Assembly: GCA_903857265.1 (NCBI GenBank)
Contig: CAIODZ010000031.1
Span: forward strand, 1-64,000
DNA from: an uncultured Phycisphaerales bacterium
GTDB taxonomy: Bacteria; Planctomycetota; Phycisphaerae; Sedimentisphaerales; Anaerobacaceae
DNA length: 64,000 nt
Reading direction: 5' to 3'
The notes beneath the pieces were generated by a model. The model saw only the letters and a list, made by a program, of their open reading frames with translations, searched no databases and had not been told where the DNA came from. Positions 1 through 9,577 of the stretch are shown here, piece by piece (within the stretch, counting starts at the first letter, position 1; each line of letters opens with the position of its first letter). Made by a program: the position numbers and the translations under genes.

Positions 1-2
1 AT

Positions 3-206
3 AATTTTGCAGCAGATATATGGAAAGAACTTGGTTTTGGTAATCAACCTTCGGTATTTACTGCTACTGAAATTCCAATTACATTAATAGTGTTGGTATT
101 AATTGGAAGTATGATTTTAATTAAGAATAATCGAAGAGCATTTGTAATTACCCAGTATATTATTATTGCTGGTTTTTTAATTACAGGTATTAATTCCCGA
201 TTCTAA
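3..206 (+). CDS. C-terminal end of an unidentified membrane protein (partial)
   Basis: An open frame enters from the left edge and runs 67 codons to a TAA at 204-206. The residues read as two hydrophobic segments (about codons 24-40 and 46-62 from the edge) joined by a short basic loop containing KNNRR, so this is probably the last two membrane spans of an inner-membrane protein. The family cannot be recognised from this tail. It lies just upstream of two secreted glycosidases on the same strand, so a transporter for released sugars is possible, but that is only a guess from position. The stretch is clearly more AT-rich than most of the window. Confidence 0.5.
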   Translation, partial: NFAADIWKELGFGNQPSVFTATEIPITLIVLVLIGSMILIKNNRRAFVITQYIIIAGFLITGINSRF

Positions 207-267
207 AGTCATTTATTGCACGGGGTAGATAGAGATATGATTTAATCAGGAATTTTTTGGAGATTAC

Positions 268-2754
268 ATGAAAATCTGGCAAATAGTTTTATTAACCTCA
301 ATTTCAGCCATCCTTTTGTCGGTTAATTTATCCTGCCAGCAAAGCACTAAAACAGGGCAACAACAAATTAAGTCTTTTGAAATGAATTTGACCGCCAGGC
401 AGGTTGTAAATTTCAATAAGGACTGGAAATTCTCAAGAGGCGACCTGGATGGAGCAGAAGCTGTAATTTTTGATGACTCGAATTGGCAGTCGGTGCGATT
501 GCCTCACGATTGGGCAATAACCGGACCATTTAATGAAAAAGTAGAGGGTTCTACGGGTAAGCTGCCGTGGGCTGGCGTCGGCTGGTATCGCAAAACATTT
601 ACTCTCGATAAAGCTGATAAAAGCAAACAAGTTTATTTCGATTTTGACGGTGTAATGGCATTTCCGAAAGTTTATATCAATGGTCAATTAGCAGGCCAGT
701 GGGATTACGGATATATGTCATTTAGAGTCGATGCCACGCCATTTGTTAAATTCGGCGAGAAAAATATTATAGCCGTGAAGGCCGATACCCGTAAACACTA
801 CTCACGATGGTATCCCGGGGCGGGCATTTATCGAAAAGTGGTGATGACAATCGCTGAACCTGTGCATATTGCCCACTGGGGAACTTATATAACAACTGAT
901 AAATTTATCAATGTTAAAGAAACTAAAGATGATATATGGAATATCAATGTTGGAAATACTATTGAAAATCATAATAAATCAAATTCAAATATAGCTCTTG
1001 ACGTTGCATTGATTGGCCCGGATGGAAAAATAATAGCCTCACAAACAAAAAATAACAAAATTCCCGCCAATGGTTCAAAAGATATTAATCAAGTGTTTAT
1101 AATTCCAAATCCGCAGCGGTGGGATATCACAAGCCCGAAACTTTACACAGCAAAAACAATCGTCCGTATGGGTGATAAGATTGTCGATAATGACTCAACA
1201 ACATTCGGCATACGTGAATTCAAATTTACCGCCGACGATGGTTTTCATCTTAATGGCAGGCGAGTCGAGATTCAGGGCGTTTGCCTGCATCATGACCAGG
1301 GCGCTTTAGGGGCAGCCTTCAATACCCGTGCCATGGAAAGACAACTTGAGATTATGCGTGATATGGGTGCAAATGCCATTAGAACAAGCCATAATCCCCC
1401 TGCCCCGGAATTGCTCGAGCTTTGCGACAAAATGGGCTTTGTAGTCTGGGATGAGGTATTCGATAAATGGGACAGGACCGCTGACCGTGTAAATGATATG
1501 CCTCCCTTTGTGGAATATGGCGAAAAACAGGTGAAAAATTTTGTTTTGCGCGACCGCAACCATCCTTGCGTTGTCGTCTGGTCAATCGGCAATGAAATTC
1601 CCAGGGATAAACAAGGAATTAATCCCGAACGCGTAAAAATGATGGCGGACTATTTCCGTAAATACGACCTGACAAGACCTGTTAGTTTGGCTTCCAATGA
1701 CGACAAGGATGCTTCAAGACATAATTACGACGCCCTCGATATTGGCGGCTTTAATTACCACCGCAGCTATGGGACCTATCATAAAATATTCCCGGATAGA
1801 CCCATCATTTACAGCGAATCAGCTTCAGCCGTCAGCTCAAGAGGTTATTACGATTTTCCGTTGCAGATGAAAAAAGCAGACCTGACAAAAGGCGTATATC
1901 AGGTCAGCTCTTATGACCGAACCTCCAGATGGTGTGATATACCGGACGTTGAGTTCGATTACCTGGATACAGATAAATATGTCAGCGGCGAATTTGTCTG
2001 GACAGGATTCGATTATCTCGGCGAGCCTGAACCTTATATGAAAGAGTCAAGAAGCTCTTATTTCGGCATTGTGGATTTGACAGGTATTCCCAAAGACCGC
2101 TATTATTTATATCGCAGTCGCTGGGCGCCTGATAAAACAACCGTCCACATTCTGCCGCACTGGAACTGGCCCGACCGAATCGGGCAAAATGTCCCCGTTT
2201 ATATTTACACCAATGGCGACACCGCGGAGCTTTTCCTTAATGGCCTGTCTTTAGGCAAGAAGACAAAAGAAAAGGAGGCCGGGCCTGGTTATTATGGTGT
2301 GATAGACAAATACCGTATCTGCTTCAACGATGTAAATTATGAACCCGGAGAGCTTAAGGCGGTTGCCTATAAAGACGGAAAAGAAATTGGTCAGGCCATA
2401 ATGAAAACAGCCGGCGAACCTGCGTCGCTTCGAATGACTCCCGATAGAAAAGAACTTGTTGCGACAGGTGATGACCTTTGCTATCTACGAATCGAAGCAG
2501 TCGATGCCAACGGCACGCTATGTCCTTTGGCGGATAACATGGTTAAATTCAAAGTCGAAGGTCCTGCCGAAATTGCAGGTGCCGATAACGGCAATCCTCG
2601 TTCATTTGAATTGTTCCAGGACGCCGAGCATAAACTGTTCTTTGGCAAAGAAACTTTAATTGTCCGGCTAAAAGAAGGGCAGGGCGGCATTACAGAAATT
2701 ACTGCTGAAAGCGAGGGCCTGATGCCAGCTGAAGTTACTGTTGAGAGCAAATAA
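268..2754 (+). CDS. Lipoprotein beta-galactosidase-type glycoside hydrolase, family GH2
   Basis: Predicted retaining exo-glycosidase of family GH2, 828 residues, probably hydrolysing beta-galactosides or related sugars outside the cytoplasm. The N-terminus is a lipoprotein signal with lipobox LSVNLSC (Cys23). Domains in order: sugar-binding beta-sandwich (about 45-200), Ig-like domain (about 205-325), TIM barrel (about 330-615), a DUF4982-like module (about 635-700) and a final Ig-like domain (about 715-825). NAIRTSHNPP near residue 368 is the conserved GH2 barrel motif. Glu443 in WSIGNE is the expected acid/base and Glu517 in IIYSES the expected nucleophile. The fucosidase gene follows after 22 bp, so both probably act on the same fucosylated, galactose-containing glycan. 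The exact substrate cannot be read from sequence. Confidence 0.93.
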   Translation: MKIWQIVLLTSISAILLSVNLSCQQSTKTGQQQIKSFEMNLTARQVVNFNKDWKFSRGDLDGAEAVIFDDSNWQSVRLPHDWAITGPFNEKVEGSTGKLPWAGVGWYRKTFTLDKADKSKQVYFDFDGVMAFPKVYINGQLAGQWDYGYMSFRVDATPFVKFGEKNIIAVKADTRKHYSRWYPGAGIYRKVVMTIAEPVHIAHWGTYITTDKFINVKETKDDIWNINVGNTIENHNKSNSNIALDVALIGPDGKIIASQTKNNKIPANGSKDINQVFIIPNPQRWDITSPKLYTAKTIVRMGDKIVDNDSTTFGIREFKFTADDGFHLNGRRVEIQGVCLHHDQGALGAAFNTRAMERQLEIMRDMGANAIRTSHNPPAPELLELCDKMGFVVWDEVFDKWDRTADRVNDMPPFVEYGEKQVKNFVLRDRNHPCVVVWSIGNEIPRDKQGINPERVKMMADYFRKYDLTRPVSLASNDDKDASRHNYDALDIGGFNYHRSYGTYHKIFPDRPIIYSESASAVSSRGYYDFPLQMKKADLTKGVYQVSSYDRTSRWCDIPDVEFDYLDTDKYVSGEFVWTGFDYLGEPEPYMKESRSSYFGIVDLTGIPKDRYYLYRSRWAPDKTTVHILPHWNWPDRIGQNVPVYIYTNGDTAELFLNGLSLGKKTKEKEAGPGYYGVIDKYRICFNDVNYEPGELKAVAYKDGKEIGQAIMKTAGEPASLRMTPDRKELVATGDDLCYLRIEAVDANGTLCPLADNMVKFKVEGPAEIAGADNGNPRSFELFQDAEHKLFFGKETLIVRLKEGQGGITEITAESEGLMPAEVTVESK

Positions 2755-2776
2755 AAGATAAAGGAGTTTAAAGATA

Positions 2777-4312
2777 ATGGCAAAATCGAAGAAAACGATA
2801 CTTACAGGCATATCATTAATCCTAGCATTATTTATCGGCTGTGCCAAAGAAACAAAAGTAGTTCAAAAGCCTGCTGTGGAAAAGAAGGTTTTAAAAACGG
2901 ATTTTACGGCAGATTGGAATTCTCTTAAACAGCGAAATCCTGTGCCTGACTGGTTTCGTAACGAAAAATTCGGCATTTATTTTCACTGGGGCGTATATTC
3001 CGTGCCGGCCTTCGAGAACGAATGGTATCCGAGAAATATGTATGACATCAATTCGCCGGCATACAATCACCATATAAAATACTGGGGAAAACCAGATGTA
3101 TTTGGCTATCCCGATTTTGTGCCGATGTTCAAGGCGGAAAAATTCGACGCAAATGAATGGGCGGATTTATTCGTTAAGGCTGGAGCGAGATTTGCCGGCC
3201 CGGTGGCAGAGCATCACGACGGTTTTTCCATGTGGGCAAGCAAGCTGACGCCATGGAACGCACAGGATATGGGGCCGCATCGCGACATCGTAGGCGAACT
3301 TGAAAAGGCAATCCGCAAAAAAGGAATGCGATTTATAACCACTTTCCATCATGAGCGTAACGGCCTTTATGAAATCACTAAAAGTGGAAAAACCTACTGG
3401 ACTGGTCATTACGAATTTGTAAAGAAGAACTTCCCCGAACTTCTTGAGGACCCCTGCAGGGCGATTATGTATGGCTATATGCCAGCGGACAAATATTACC
3501 AGATGTGGGAAGACAAGCTCATCGAGGTCATCGACTATTATCATCCCGACTTGATGTATTTCGATGCCTGGCTCGGAGAAATTCCCGATAAATACAAAAT
3601 GCCCTATCTCGCGCATTATTTCAACGACGCGGGCAATCTCGGCAAAGAAGTCGTCGTAACATACAAAGGGGCTGATCTGCCTAATAAAGTAGGTATTCTT
3701 GACTACGAAAAGGGCCGGGCGGACAAGCTCACCAATTTCGTCTGGCTGACCGACGATACGATTTCGTTCGGGTCGTGGTGCTATACGGGGGGGCTGGCGA
3801 TAAAGAAGCCGGCATTGGTTATAAAGACGATGATTGATATCGTCAGCAAGAATGGTCAATTACTGCTCAATATCTCCCCCATGGCCGATGGAACAATCCC
3901 GGAGAACCAAAAGCAATTGCTGCTGGCGATTGGGGATTGGATGAAAAAATATGGCGAGGCGATTTATGATACAAGGCCGTTTGTTGATTATGGCGAAGGG
4001 CCTACAAAGATGCTGACTTCAGGCAGTTTTACCAAAATGCAGGGCGGATACAACGAAAACGATATTCGCTATACTACAAAAGGTGATATAGTTTATGCGC
4101 TTGTATTGGGCCAGCCGAATGCAGAAACTGAAGTGAAGATGACGATTTTCGGCAAAGAAGCAAAGGCGGCAAATATTAAGGTTAAAAAGGTTACGATGCT
4201 TGGCACAAAACAAAAAATTAAATGGCAAAGAACAGATGAAGGATTGATTTTGAAAATGCCCGCCGAGGGAAATGAAATAGCTAATGTATTTAAATTAACA
4301 ACCGAGAAATAA
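2777..4312 (+). CDS. Lipoprotein alpha-L-fucosidase, family GH29
   Basis: Predicted retaining alpha-L-fucosidase, 511 residues, removing terminal fucose in the periplasm or at the cell surface. The signal peptide ends in a lipobox (LFIGC, Cys22). The GH29 barrel begins with KFGIYFHWGVYSVP and contains the paired-His segment AEHHDGFSMW. Asp263 in LMYFDAW matches the family nucleophile, where WFDGW is common, so this is a slightly divergent form. GQLLLNISPMADG is the usual end of the barrel, followed by a beta-sandwich domain. AAGGAG at 2760-2765 is a good ribosome binding site for the ATG. It is co-directional with and 22 bp from the GH2 gene, so probably in one operon with it. Confidence 0.93.
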   Translation: MAKSKKTILTGISLILALFIGCAKETKVVQKPAVEKKVLKTDFTADWNSLKQRNPVPDWFRNEKFGIYFHWGVYSVPAFENEWYPRNMYDINSPAYNHHIKYWGKPDVFGYPDFVPMFKAEKFDANEWADLFVKAGARFAGPVAEHHDGFSMWASKLTPWNAQDMGPHRDIVGELEKAIRKKGMRFITTFHHERNGLYEITKSGKTYWTGHYEFVKKNFPELLEDPCRAIMYGYMPADKYYQMWEDKLIEVIDYYHPDLMYFDAWLGEIPDKYKMPYLAHYFNDAGNLGKEVVVTYKGADLPNKVGILDYEKGRADKLTNFVWLTDDTISFGSWCYTGGLAIKKPALVIKTMIDIVSKNGQLLLNISPMADGTIPENQKQLLLAIGDWMKKYGEAIYDTRPFVDYGEGPTKMLTSGSFTKMQGGYNENDIRYTTKGDIVYALVLGQPNAETEVKMTIFGKEAKAANIKVKKVTMLGTKQKIKWQRTDEGLILKMPAEGNEIANVFKLTTEK

Positions 4313-4364
4313 AACGTAAGCCTTTATTACAAAAGATGTTGCAGGATAAACAGAGAAGCGTAAA

Positions 4365-5981
4365 TCAACCCGTAAGCAGGTCAAATAGCTCCGGACTTAA
4401 CGATTGCCTGAGCTTTTGCAGGCCGCTTAGTTCGATTTGGCGCACCCGCTCTTTGCTCAGGCCCAAATCATCGCCGATTTGTTTTAGCGCCTTTTTGTTC
4501 TTTTTGACCAATGTTCCCTCAAGACCGAAATGGTTTATTATTACATACTGCTCTCGCTTCTCAAGCTCATCCCGTATGACCTGGATAAGGTCGCTCCTCG
4601 CCCTTTCTACAGCCGCCAAATCCTTCTGTCCGATTTTGGCTTCCTTCTGAAACTCGCTTATATCAGCCGTCACCCTGTCGGCCTCGGCCTTTTGACCGGG
4701 TATTCTGTGAGCAAAATCCTTGCTGATTGCCCAGCTCGCATACGTCGAAAACCTGAAACCTTTTGTGTAATCGAATTTTTCAGCCGCTTTAATCAGCGAC
4801 ACATTGCCCTGGCTGACCAAATCACTGATATTGGCGCCGGTAATGGTATGCTTATTGGCAACACTGACGACTAATCGCAGATTCGCTTCGATGATTATCT
4901 TCTTGGCCGCCTCCGCCTCGGCGAGGCATTTTTCAATCTCATCAAGCATATCGCTGGTAATACTCCCGGTCCTTATCTGCTCCCTGATAACACCAGCGCG
5001 ATATTTTAGAAAGTTATACTTTCTGAAAAGCTCCATTTCCTCCTGCCTGTTAAGCACGGGCGAATTCCATCGTTGCGGCGAGCCGCCCATAATTTTTTCC
5101 GCCGCACCGGGCATAGCAAATTCGTCGCTTGCGATATATTCAATTCTTTTTGCCAGCAGCGACTGCGCCCTGCGATGCTTTAATATCCTGTATATCGAGC
5201 TTCTGCTTCTGCCAAACCTCCCCATAAGCTCTTTTACGCCCGCTCCCTGTTTGTGCAATCGGTCAAGCTCCGCCGCTTCGGCGGGGTTTAGCAATCGTGC
5301 TGTTTGCCGTAATTTTGCCGCGCCGCCAGCCGGAATCGACTTCTGATAGTTCAATAAAATATATCGTATCGTTTCCTGTCCCCTGCCTGTCTCGGCTGCT
5401 ATCTGTCGTATTATCCGCTGCCTGCTCATTTTCGTCTCGCCGCTCAACTCACAGGCACGTTCCATTATCTTTTGTTTCTGGCTCTCGGATACGCGGGAAA
5501 AATGCCCCGCCTTTTCAGCCAGGGCCGGATGTTCGACAAGAAATTTATCCACTACCGACTGCAAAAAACCCAGTCGTTTCCTCTTGTCCTCACAAAGATA
5601 CTTGCGAACCTTAAGGCCTCGTTTTCTCCACCTGTCGATTGTCTTGGTCGAAATGTGCATCTTTTTGGCAAGCTGTTTTTTGGTGTAAACTTCTTCGCTC
5701 TGCTCGTTGGCAGGCGGTGCAACCTGACCGCTCAGCTTCCATATAAAAATCCCAAGGTCCTCCGCCAGTTCATCGCCCCTGATAAGCCGATGCCCCGCCC
5801 CCTCTTCAGGCCTGTATCCCGTAATCCTGTAGCAAACGAACTCGAATGGGTATTCCTTGTCCTTCTCGATTATGTCGAGAAGTTCTTCGGCCCTGTCGAG
5901 CTGTTTTCTTCGTTGTTTGGCCGGGGCAAATTTAATCTGCATCAAAAGTCCGGCCAAATCCTCGTTTTTTATCTTTCTCAT
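4365..5981 (-). CDS. Sigma-70 family RNA polymerase sigma factor with an N-terminal array of helix-turn-helix units
   Basis: A sigma factor of about 538 residues. Region 2 lies at about 366-430 (NLRLVVSVANKH, DLVSQGNVSLIKAAEKFD, FSTYASWAI) and region 4 at about 477-526, ending in the recognition helix LSKERVRQIE. Between them only a short linker is visible, so region 3 is reduced or absent. The first 300 residues are unlike RpoD: at least three helix-turn-helix-like stretches are visible, near 99-124 (KKQLAKKMHISTKTIDRW), 186-209 and 246-267. An ATG at 5981 is preferred; a TTG seven codons upstream (6002) is open but lacks a Shine-Dalgarno. Its promoter targets are unknown. It converges with the fucosidase gene. 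Confidence 0.85.
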   Translation of the reverse strand: MRKIKNEDLAGLLMQIKFAPAKQRRKQLDRAEELLDIIEKDKEYPFEFVCYRITGYRPEEGAGHRLIRGDELAEDLGIFIWKLSGQVAPPANEQSEEVYTKKQLAKKMHISTKTIDRWRKRGLKVRKYLCEDKRKRLGFLQSVVDKFLVEHPALAEKAGHFSRVSESQKQKIMERACELSGETKMSRQRIIRQIAAETGRGQETIRYILLNYQKSIPAGGAAKLRQTARLLNPAEAAELDRLHKQGAGVKELMGRFGRSRSSIYRILKHRRAQSLLAKRIEYIASDEFAMPGAAEKIMGGSPQRWNSPVLNRQEEMELFRKYNFLKYRAGVIREQIRTGSITSDMLDEIEKCLAEAEAAKKIIIEANLRLVVSVANKHTITGANISDLVSQGNVSLIKAAEKFDYTKGFRFSTYASWAISKDFAHRIPGQKAEADRVTADISEFQKEAKIGQKDLAAVERARSDLIQVIRDELEKREQYVIINHFGLEGTLVKKNKKALKQIGDDLGLSKERVRQIELSGLQKLRQSLSPELFDLLTG

Positions 5982-6044
5982 ATTCTTTTCACTGCGGGAC
6001 AAAATGTCCGCTGTTACTGCTTACGATTTTACCACTCTGCGCAT

Positions 6045-6077
6045 AAAAAAGCAGCCCCATAAACCGGGACTGCTTTT
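6045..6077 (-). terminator. Rho-independent terminator after the corrinoid protein gene
   Basis: Read on the minus strand, AAAAGCAGTCCC and GGGGCTGCTTTT form a 12-bp stem with one G-U pair and a 7-nt loop, followed by a run of T. It sits about 25 bp after the corrinoid protein stop codon and before the sigma factor gene. Confidence 0.8.
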
Positions 6078-6101
6078 ATATATCAAAAAATACTCAATCG
6101 C

Positions 6102-6728
6102 TCAGGCAATCAGCCGTTTCGCAACATCCACCGCCGTTGCCGCGTCCGCCGCATAACCATCAGCGCCAATTTTATCTGCGTAATTTTGCGTTACCGGCGC
6201 TCCGCCAATCATCACCTTTGTCTTAAGACCGGCGCTTCTAAGCTCTTTGAGTGTCTTTTCCATCTTAGGCATAGTCGTCGTAAGCAACGTGCTCATACCG
6301 ACAAGCTGCGCCCCGGTCGTTTTGGCCTTCTCGACGAATTTTTCCGACGTTACGTCAACACCCAGGTCGATTACCTCAAAACCGGCGCCTTTCATCATCA
6401 TCGCGACAAGATTTTTGCCGATATCATGCAGGTCTCCCTGAACAGTACCTACCACAAATTTGCCGACCGGCTTGACGCCCGCCTTGACTAATTCCGGCTC
6501 CAAAACCTGCATCGCCATTTTCATCGCGCGGGCAGCAATCAGAACCTCGGGAATGTAAATCTCATTGTTTTTGAAACGCAGCCCCACCGTATCCATACCG
6601 GCTATTAAACCATTCTTGAGGATATCACCCGCAGGCATTTTTTCCGCTATCGCCTGCTTGGTGATTGTTACAGCCGCATTTGGGTCGCCCTTTATTACCG
6701 CCTCAGCCAAAGCTTTTAAGTCAGCCAT
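6102..6728 (-). CDS. Corrinoid (B12-binding) protein of a methyltransferase system
   Basis: A 208-residue cobalamin carrier of the MtbC/MttC/MtaC type: an N-terminal helical cap (about 1-85) and a Rossmann-like B12-binding domain. The signature GDLHDIGKN carries the axial cobalt ligand His101, followed by GFEVIDLGVDV and the IGGAPV strand typical of the fold. Such proteins carry a methyl group between a substrate-specific methyltransferase and a corrinoid:tetrahydrofolate methyltransferase, but neither partner is adjacent here, so the substrate is unknown. The ATG at 6728 is chosen because GGAGAG lies just upstream; the longer TTG reading frame overlaps that ribosome binding site. Confidence 0.88.
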   Translation of the reverse strand: MADLKALAEAVIKGDPNAAVTITKQAIAEKMPAGDILKNGLIAGMDTVGLRFKNNEIYIPEVLIAARAMKMAMQVLEPELVKAGVKPVGKFVVGTVQGDLHDIGKNLVAMMMKGAGFEVIDLGVDVTSEKFVEKAKTTGAQLVGMSTLLTTTMPKMEKTLKELRSAGLKTKVMIGGAPVTQNYADKIGADGYAADAATAVDVAKRLIA

Positions 6729-6992
6729 ACTTTTGCATCTCTCCAATGTTTTGATTGGCCTAAACTATCGTTACTTCTAAAACCCTCTATAATTAGACAC
6801 CATCCCAACCCCCAAAGCAAGCGATAAATCCGCCCTTCTTCCTCCCAACTAAAATCCCAAATTCCAAATCTTAGACCTTGACAAATACATCCGGTTTGAA
6901 TTATACTATCGACGGTTTAGTAAACTGGGAGCAAAGGGTGAACTGCAAAATTCCCCTGTAATATTACGCAGCCCGTGGGGCAGGAGGTAAAT

Positions 6993-7778
6993 TTGCTCTC
7001 TTATGCAAAAGCCCGAATGCGCAGAAAATATGCTGTTCTTGCATTTTTGATAATCATCGAGGCAGCATTTGCGGTTGTCTGTATCAGCCATAGCAGTTTA
7101 AAACCATATTTAAATTTTTATAAATTTCAGTCGCCTGCCGTATCACTGCCTGAAAACCAGCTTGCCGGGCTTGCTTACTATCGCTATGACCCCAACACCA
7201 ATAAATTGCGCTTCGCCGTCAGTTGCGGGGCGATTCTGTCGCAAAATGCACCTGTGGGTATTTTCAGGACCGCGGCCGCCAGAACAATAGAAGTTAAAGA
7301 CCTTCAACTTAGTTTTTGCGAACATTCAGGTCCTTCCGGGATAACAGCCCTGCCGGGCAATGCTCTTTCCGAAGAGATAACTCCAAACAACAATGGCTTT
7401 GGCGGCATCTTCCGCCGGTTATCTAACACACACAACAACTGGGGCTTAAATATGGATTTGAGCAATGTTATCGAAATCACAATATATAATCTCGATTGCC
7501 GCGTACTTGACGACAGCAGTTTGCGACAGGCGGTTCAGTGCAGGCGAGCAATCGTAAATTCGAGCTGGCCGCTGGTAAACCTGCGAGGACACGTCATTAT
7601 AACCGCTGCCGACGGCGCAACCCTTGAGAGCAATCACATTATATGGGATACCTGCAGGCAAAGTTTTACCGCTGACGGAACATATTTCCTTCGCCGGGGC
7701 GAAAGTCGAATCGCAGGCAAAGGTATTCGTGTTGATAGTAACCTGAATGCAACTGATATAAAAATTGCTAAAAAATAA
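6993..7778 (+). CDS. LptC-like membrane-anchored protein
   Basis: About 261 residues with one N-terminal membrane segment after a basic start (ARMRRKYAVLAFLII). The C-terminal third (from LRGHVIITAADG through GTYFLRRGESRIAGKGI to DIKIAKK) has the beta-jellyroll pattern of LptC/OstA-type proteins, in which LPS is passed along periplasmic sheets. The middle of the protein is not recognisable. AGGAGG at 6982-6987 is 5 nt before a TTG at 6993, which I take as the start; an in-frame GTG at 6975 lies upstream of that ribosome binding site. No other Lpt gene is adjacent. The dockerin-tailed protein begins 18 bp downstream with its own ribosome binding site, so the two are probably co-transcribed. 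Confidence 0.6.
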   Translation: MLSYAKARMRRKYAVLAFLIIIEAAFAVVCISHSSLKPYLNFYKFQSPAVSLPENQLAGLAYYRYDPNTNKLRFAVSCGAILSQNAPVGIFRTAAARTIEVKDLQLSFCEHSGPSGITALPGNALSEEITPNNNGFGGIFRRLSNTHNNWGLNMDLSNVIEITIYNLDCRVLDDSSLRQAVQCRRAIVNSSWPLVNLRGHVIITAADGATLESNHIIWDTCRQSFTADGTYFLRRGESRIAGKGIRVDSNLNATDIKIAKK

Positions 7779-7796
7779 AAGAGGAGAACACAAAAA

Positions 7797-9554
7797 ATGC
7801 TTAAAAATGTCTGGACCATTCTTGCATCAGTTATCTTTTGTTTGGCCAACGTTGCGGCTGCCGACTCCAACTGCCACGACGATTATATTGTGCCGGCTGA
7901 GTGGGAATTATTCAGCGGCACATTATCTAGCGTGCGCGAGGCGTATTATATCCTCGATAAAGGAATGCAGAAAAGCATCTGCACCGGTAACAGAGAACTT
8001 ACCTTTTTGCACGCAGCGGCCAAAACGGCTATGTTGTTTATCGAAAACGGCGATGTCAACAACTTTATCAATATTGCCAACGACTTTGGCATAACCGTTG
8101 TCGGGGATTACTTTGACGAACTCAAGGTCAATGTTTTTAAATCCGGCGATTGTTATGAGATACCGGTCTGGGCACCGGATGCAAATGAGGTCTCACAGAG
8201 AATACAAAGCTCGATAATCCCTGAAATAAACGACATCATCGCAGAGCTGAATTCCATCAGTGATTCGCCCACCGACCGTTTCGAGATATTTCTTGAGCCA
8301 AACGAAACAGGACTGAACAAAACAGTGATAGTCGATTACGGCGAGGTCCTGATTCTCAAAGGGATGCTGGCGGCACTGAAAAGCCAGCTGGAATTCAGGC
8401 AGGCATACAATTTAGCCATTGATATCAACGACCCGAAAATAGAAGAGTTGATAAACAGCACCTTTTGCGGCGAAGAGCCCAGTGTCAATTTCAATATAAA
8501 CGAGGACTTTCTCGAACGTTATGCGAATCTGCTGAAAGTCCTGCCCGATGGAAATGCGGTCCTGGCGCAGGCAAAACAAGACCTGATAACCGCGATAGAT
8601 TATTACTTCACGTGCATCGACTACATCATGTCTGAAGCCAATGACCAGCACCTGCTCTATATGGGCCCCAACGACAGTGTGCGAGCCAACGCGATGTTTT
8701 TTGACACCCAATTGAGGGCTTTCAGGGACTCTCTGAAAAATGACACGGTGGTGTCATACCCGCTGGAAACGACCAAAACGTATAATATATACGATTCTAC
8801 TTCAACATACATAGGACAGCTAATATTCTCATACCAACTGCCAGGTTCTGATTTTGATGGTGAGTTTATTTTTACAGGCGGTGGTGTCCCCTCCCCATGG
8901 AACGCCTGGTTAAGTTGGGAGGGAGCTTCTGGTATCGAAGCTGATGTCGAATGTCGCCAAGGCGGCCAATGGACAGAAGGATATTTTCACGCCACACTAA
9001 GTAACGATGGGAACTCTTTCAGCGATGGAACATTGGAATACTGGGACTTTTATAATGGCACGATAACCGGACTATCAGGCCACCTTGTCAGCACCAACGT
9101 TTCGAATATGAGGATCGATTTGAATCCCATTTTTGGTAATAATGGTAAAACAGGTTGCCGATATCCCAATCCGGTGAACCCGAGGGACTTGCTGCCGGCA
9201 TTCGACGCCGACAACGAGCCGATATCCTGCACATTTGGGCACGGGTTGAATAACGATGCAACTCTTGGCGGAATTCTTCCCGATATGACCCAGCAGGACT
9301 GGTCCAACATATACGGGCTATCGGACTGCGGTAATACCAACTGCCCCTCCGCAGATGTCGCAAGTGCCCAGGGAGCAGGCATCGGAGATTGCCTTGTCAA
9401 TATCTATGACCTTGCCGCCTTTGCCTCACACTGGCTGGACGCCTGCACTCAGCCAAGCTGGTGCGGCAATGTCGATTTCGACAGGGATGGCTCGATTGAC
9501 TTCGCTGATTTCGCAACGCTCGCTGACGAATGGCTACAACAAGGCGGCTCTTAA
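7797..9554 (+). CDS. Secreted protein with a dockerin-like Ca-binding tail
   Basis: 585 residues: signal peptide (cleavage likely near Ala21-Ala22), a long alpha-rich region (about 25-320), a beta-rich region of unknown type (about 330-470), and a C-terminal dockerin-like duplex (about 527-580). In the second dockerin loop the EF-hand ligands are intact (DFDRDGSIDFADF). The first loop is degenerate (GDCLVNIYDLAAF). Planctomycete secreted proteins often end in such tails, which may bind cohesin-like partners or a cell-surface scaffold. No catalytic motif was found. AGGAG at 7782-7786 precedes the ATG. It converges with clpB, whose stop codon is 24 bp away. Confidence 0.75.
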   Translation: MLKNVWTILASVIFCLANVAAADSNCHDDYIVPAEWELFSGTLSSVREAYYILDKGMQKSICTGNRELTFLHAAAKTAMLFIENGDVNNFINIANDFGITVVGDYFDELKVNVFKSGDCYEIPVWAPDANEVSQRIQSSIIPEINDIIAELNSISDSPTDRFEIFLEPNETGLNKTVIVDYGEVLILKGMLAALKSQLEFRQAYNLAIDINDPKIEELINSTFCGEEPSVNFNINEDFLERYANLLKVLPDGNAVLAQAKQDLITAIDYYFTCIDYIMSEANDQHLLYMGPNDSVRANAMFFDTQLRAFRDSLKNDTVVSYPLETTKTYNIYDSTSTYIGQLIFSYQLPGSDFDGEFIFTGGGVPSPWNAWLSWEGASGIEADVECRQGGQWTEGYFHATLSNDGNSFSDGTLEYWDFYNGTITGLSGHLVSTNVSNMRIDLNPIFGNNGKTGCRYPNPVNPRDLLPAFDADNEPISCTFGHGLNNDATLGGILPDMTQQDWSNIYGLSDCGNTNCPSADVASAQGAGIGDCLVNIYDLAAFASHWLDACTQPSWCGNVDFDRDGSIDFADFATLADEWLQQGGS

Positions 9555-9577
9555 CCACCCGCTGCCGGCATACAGTT

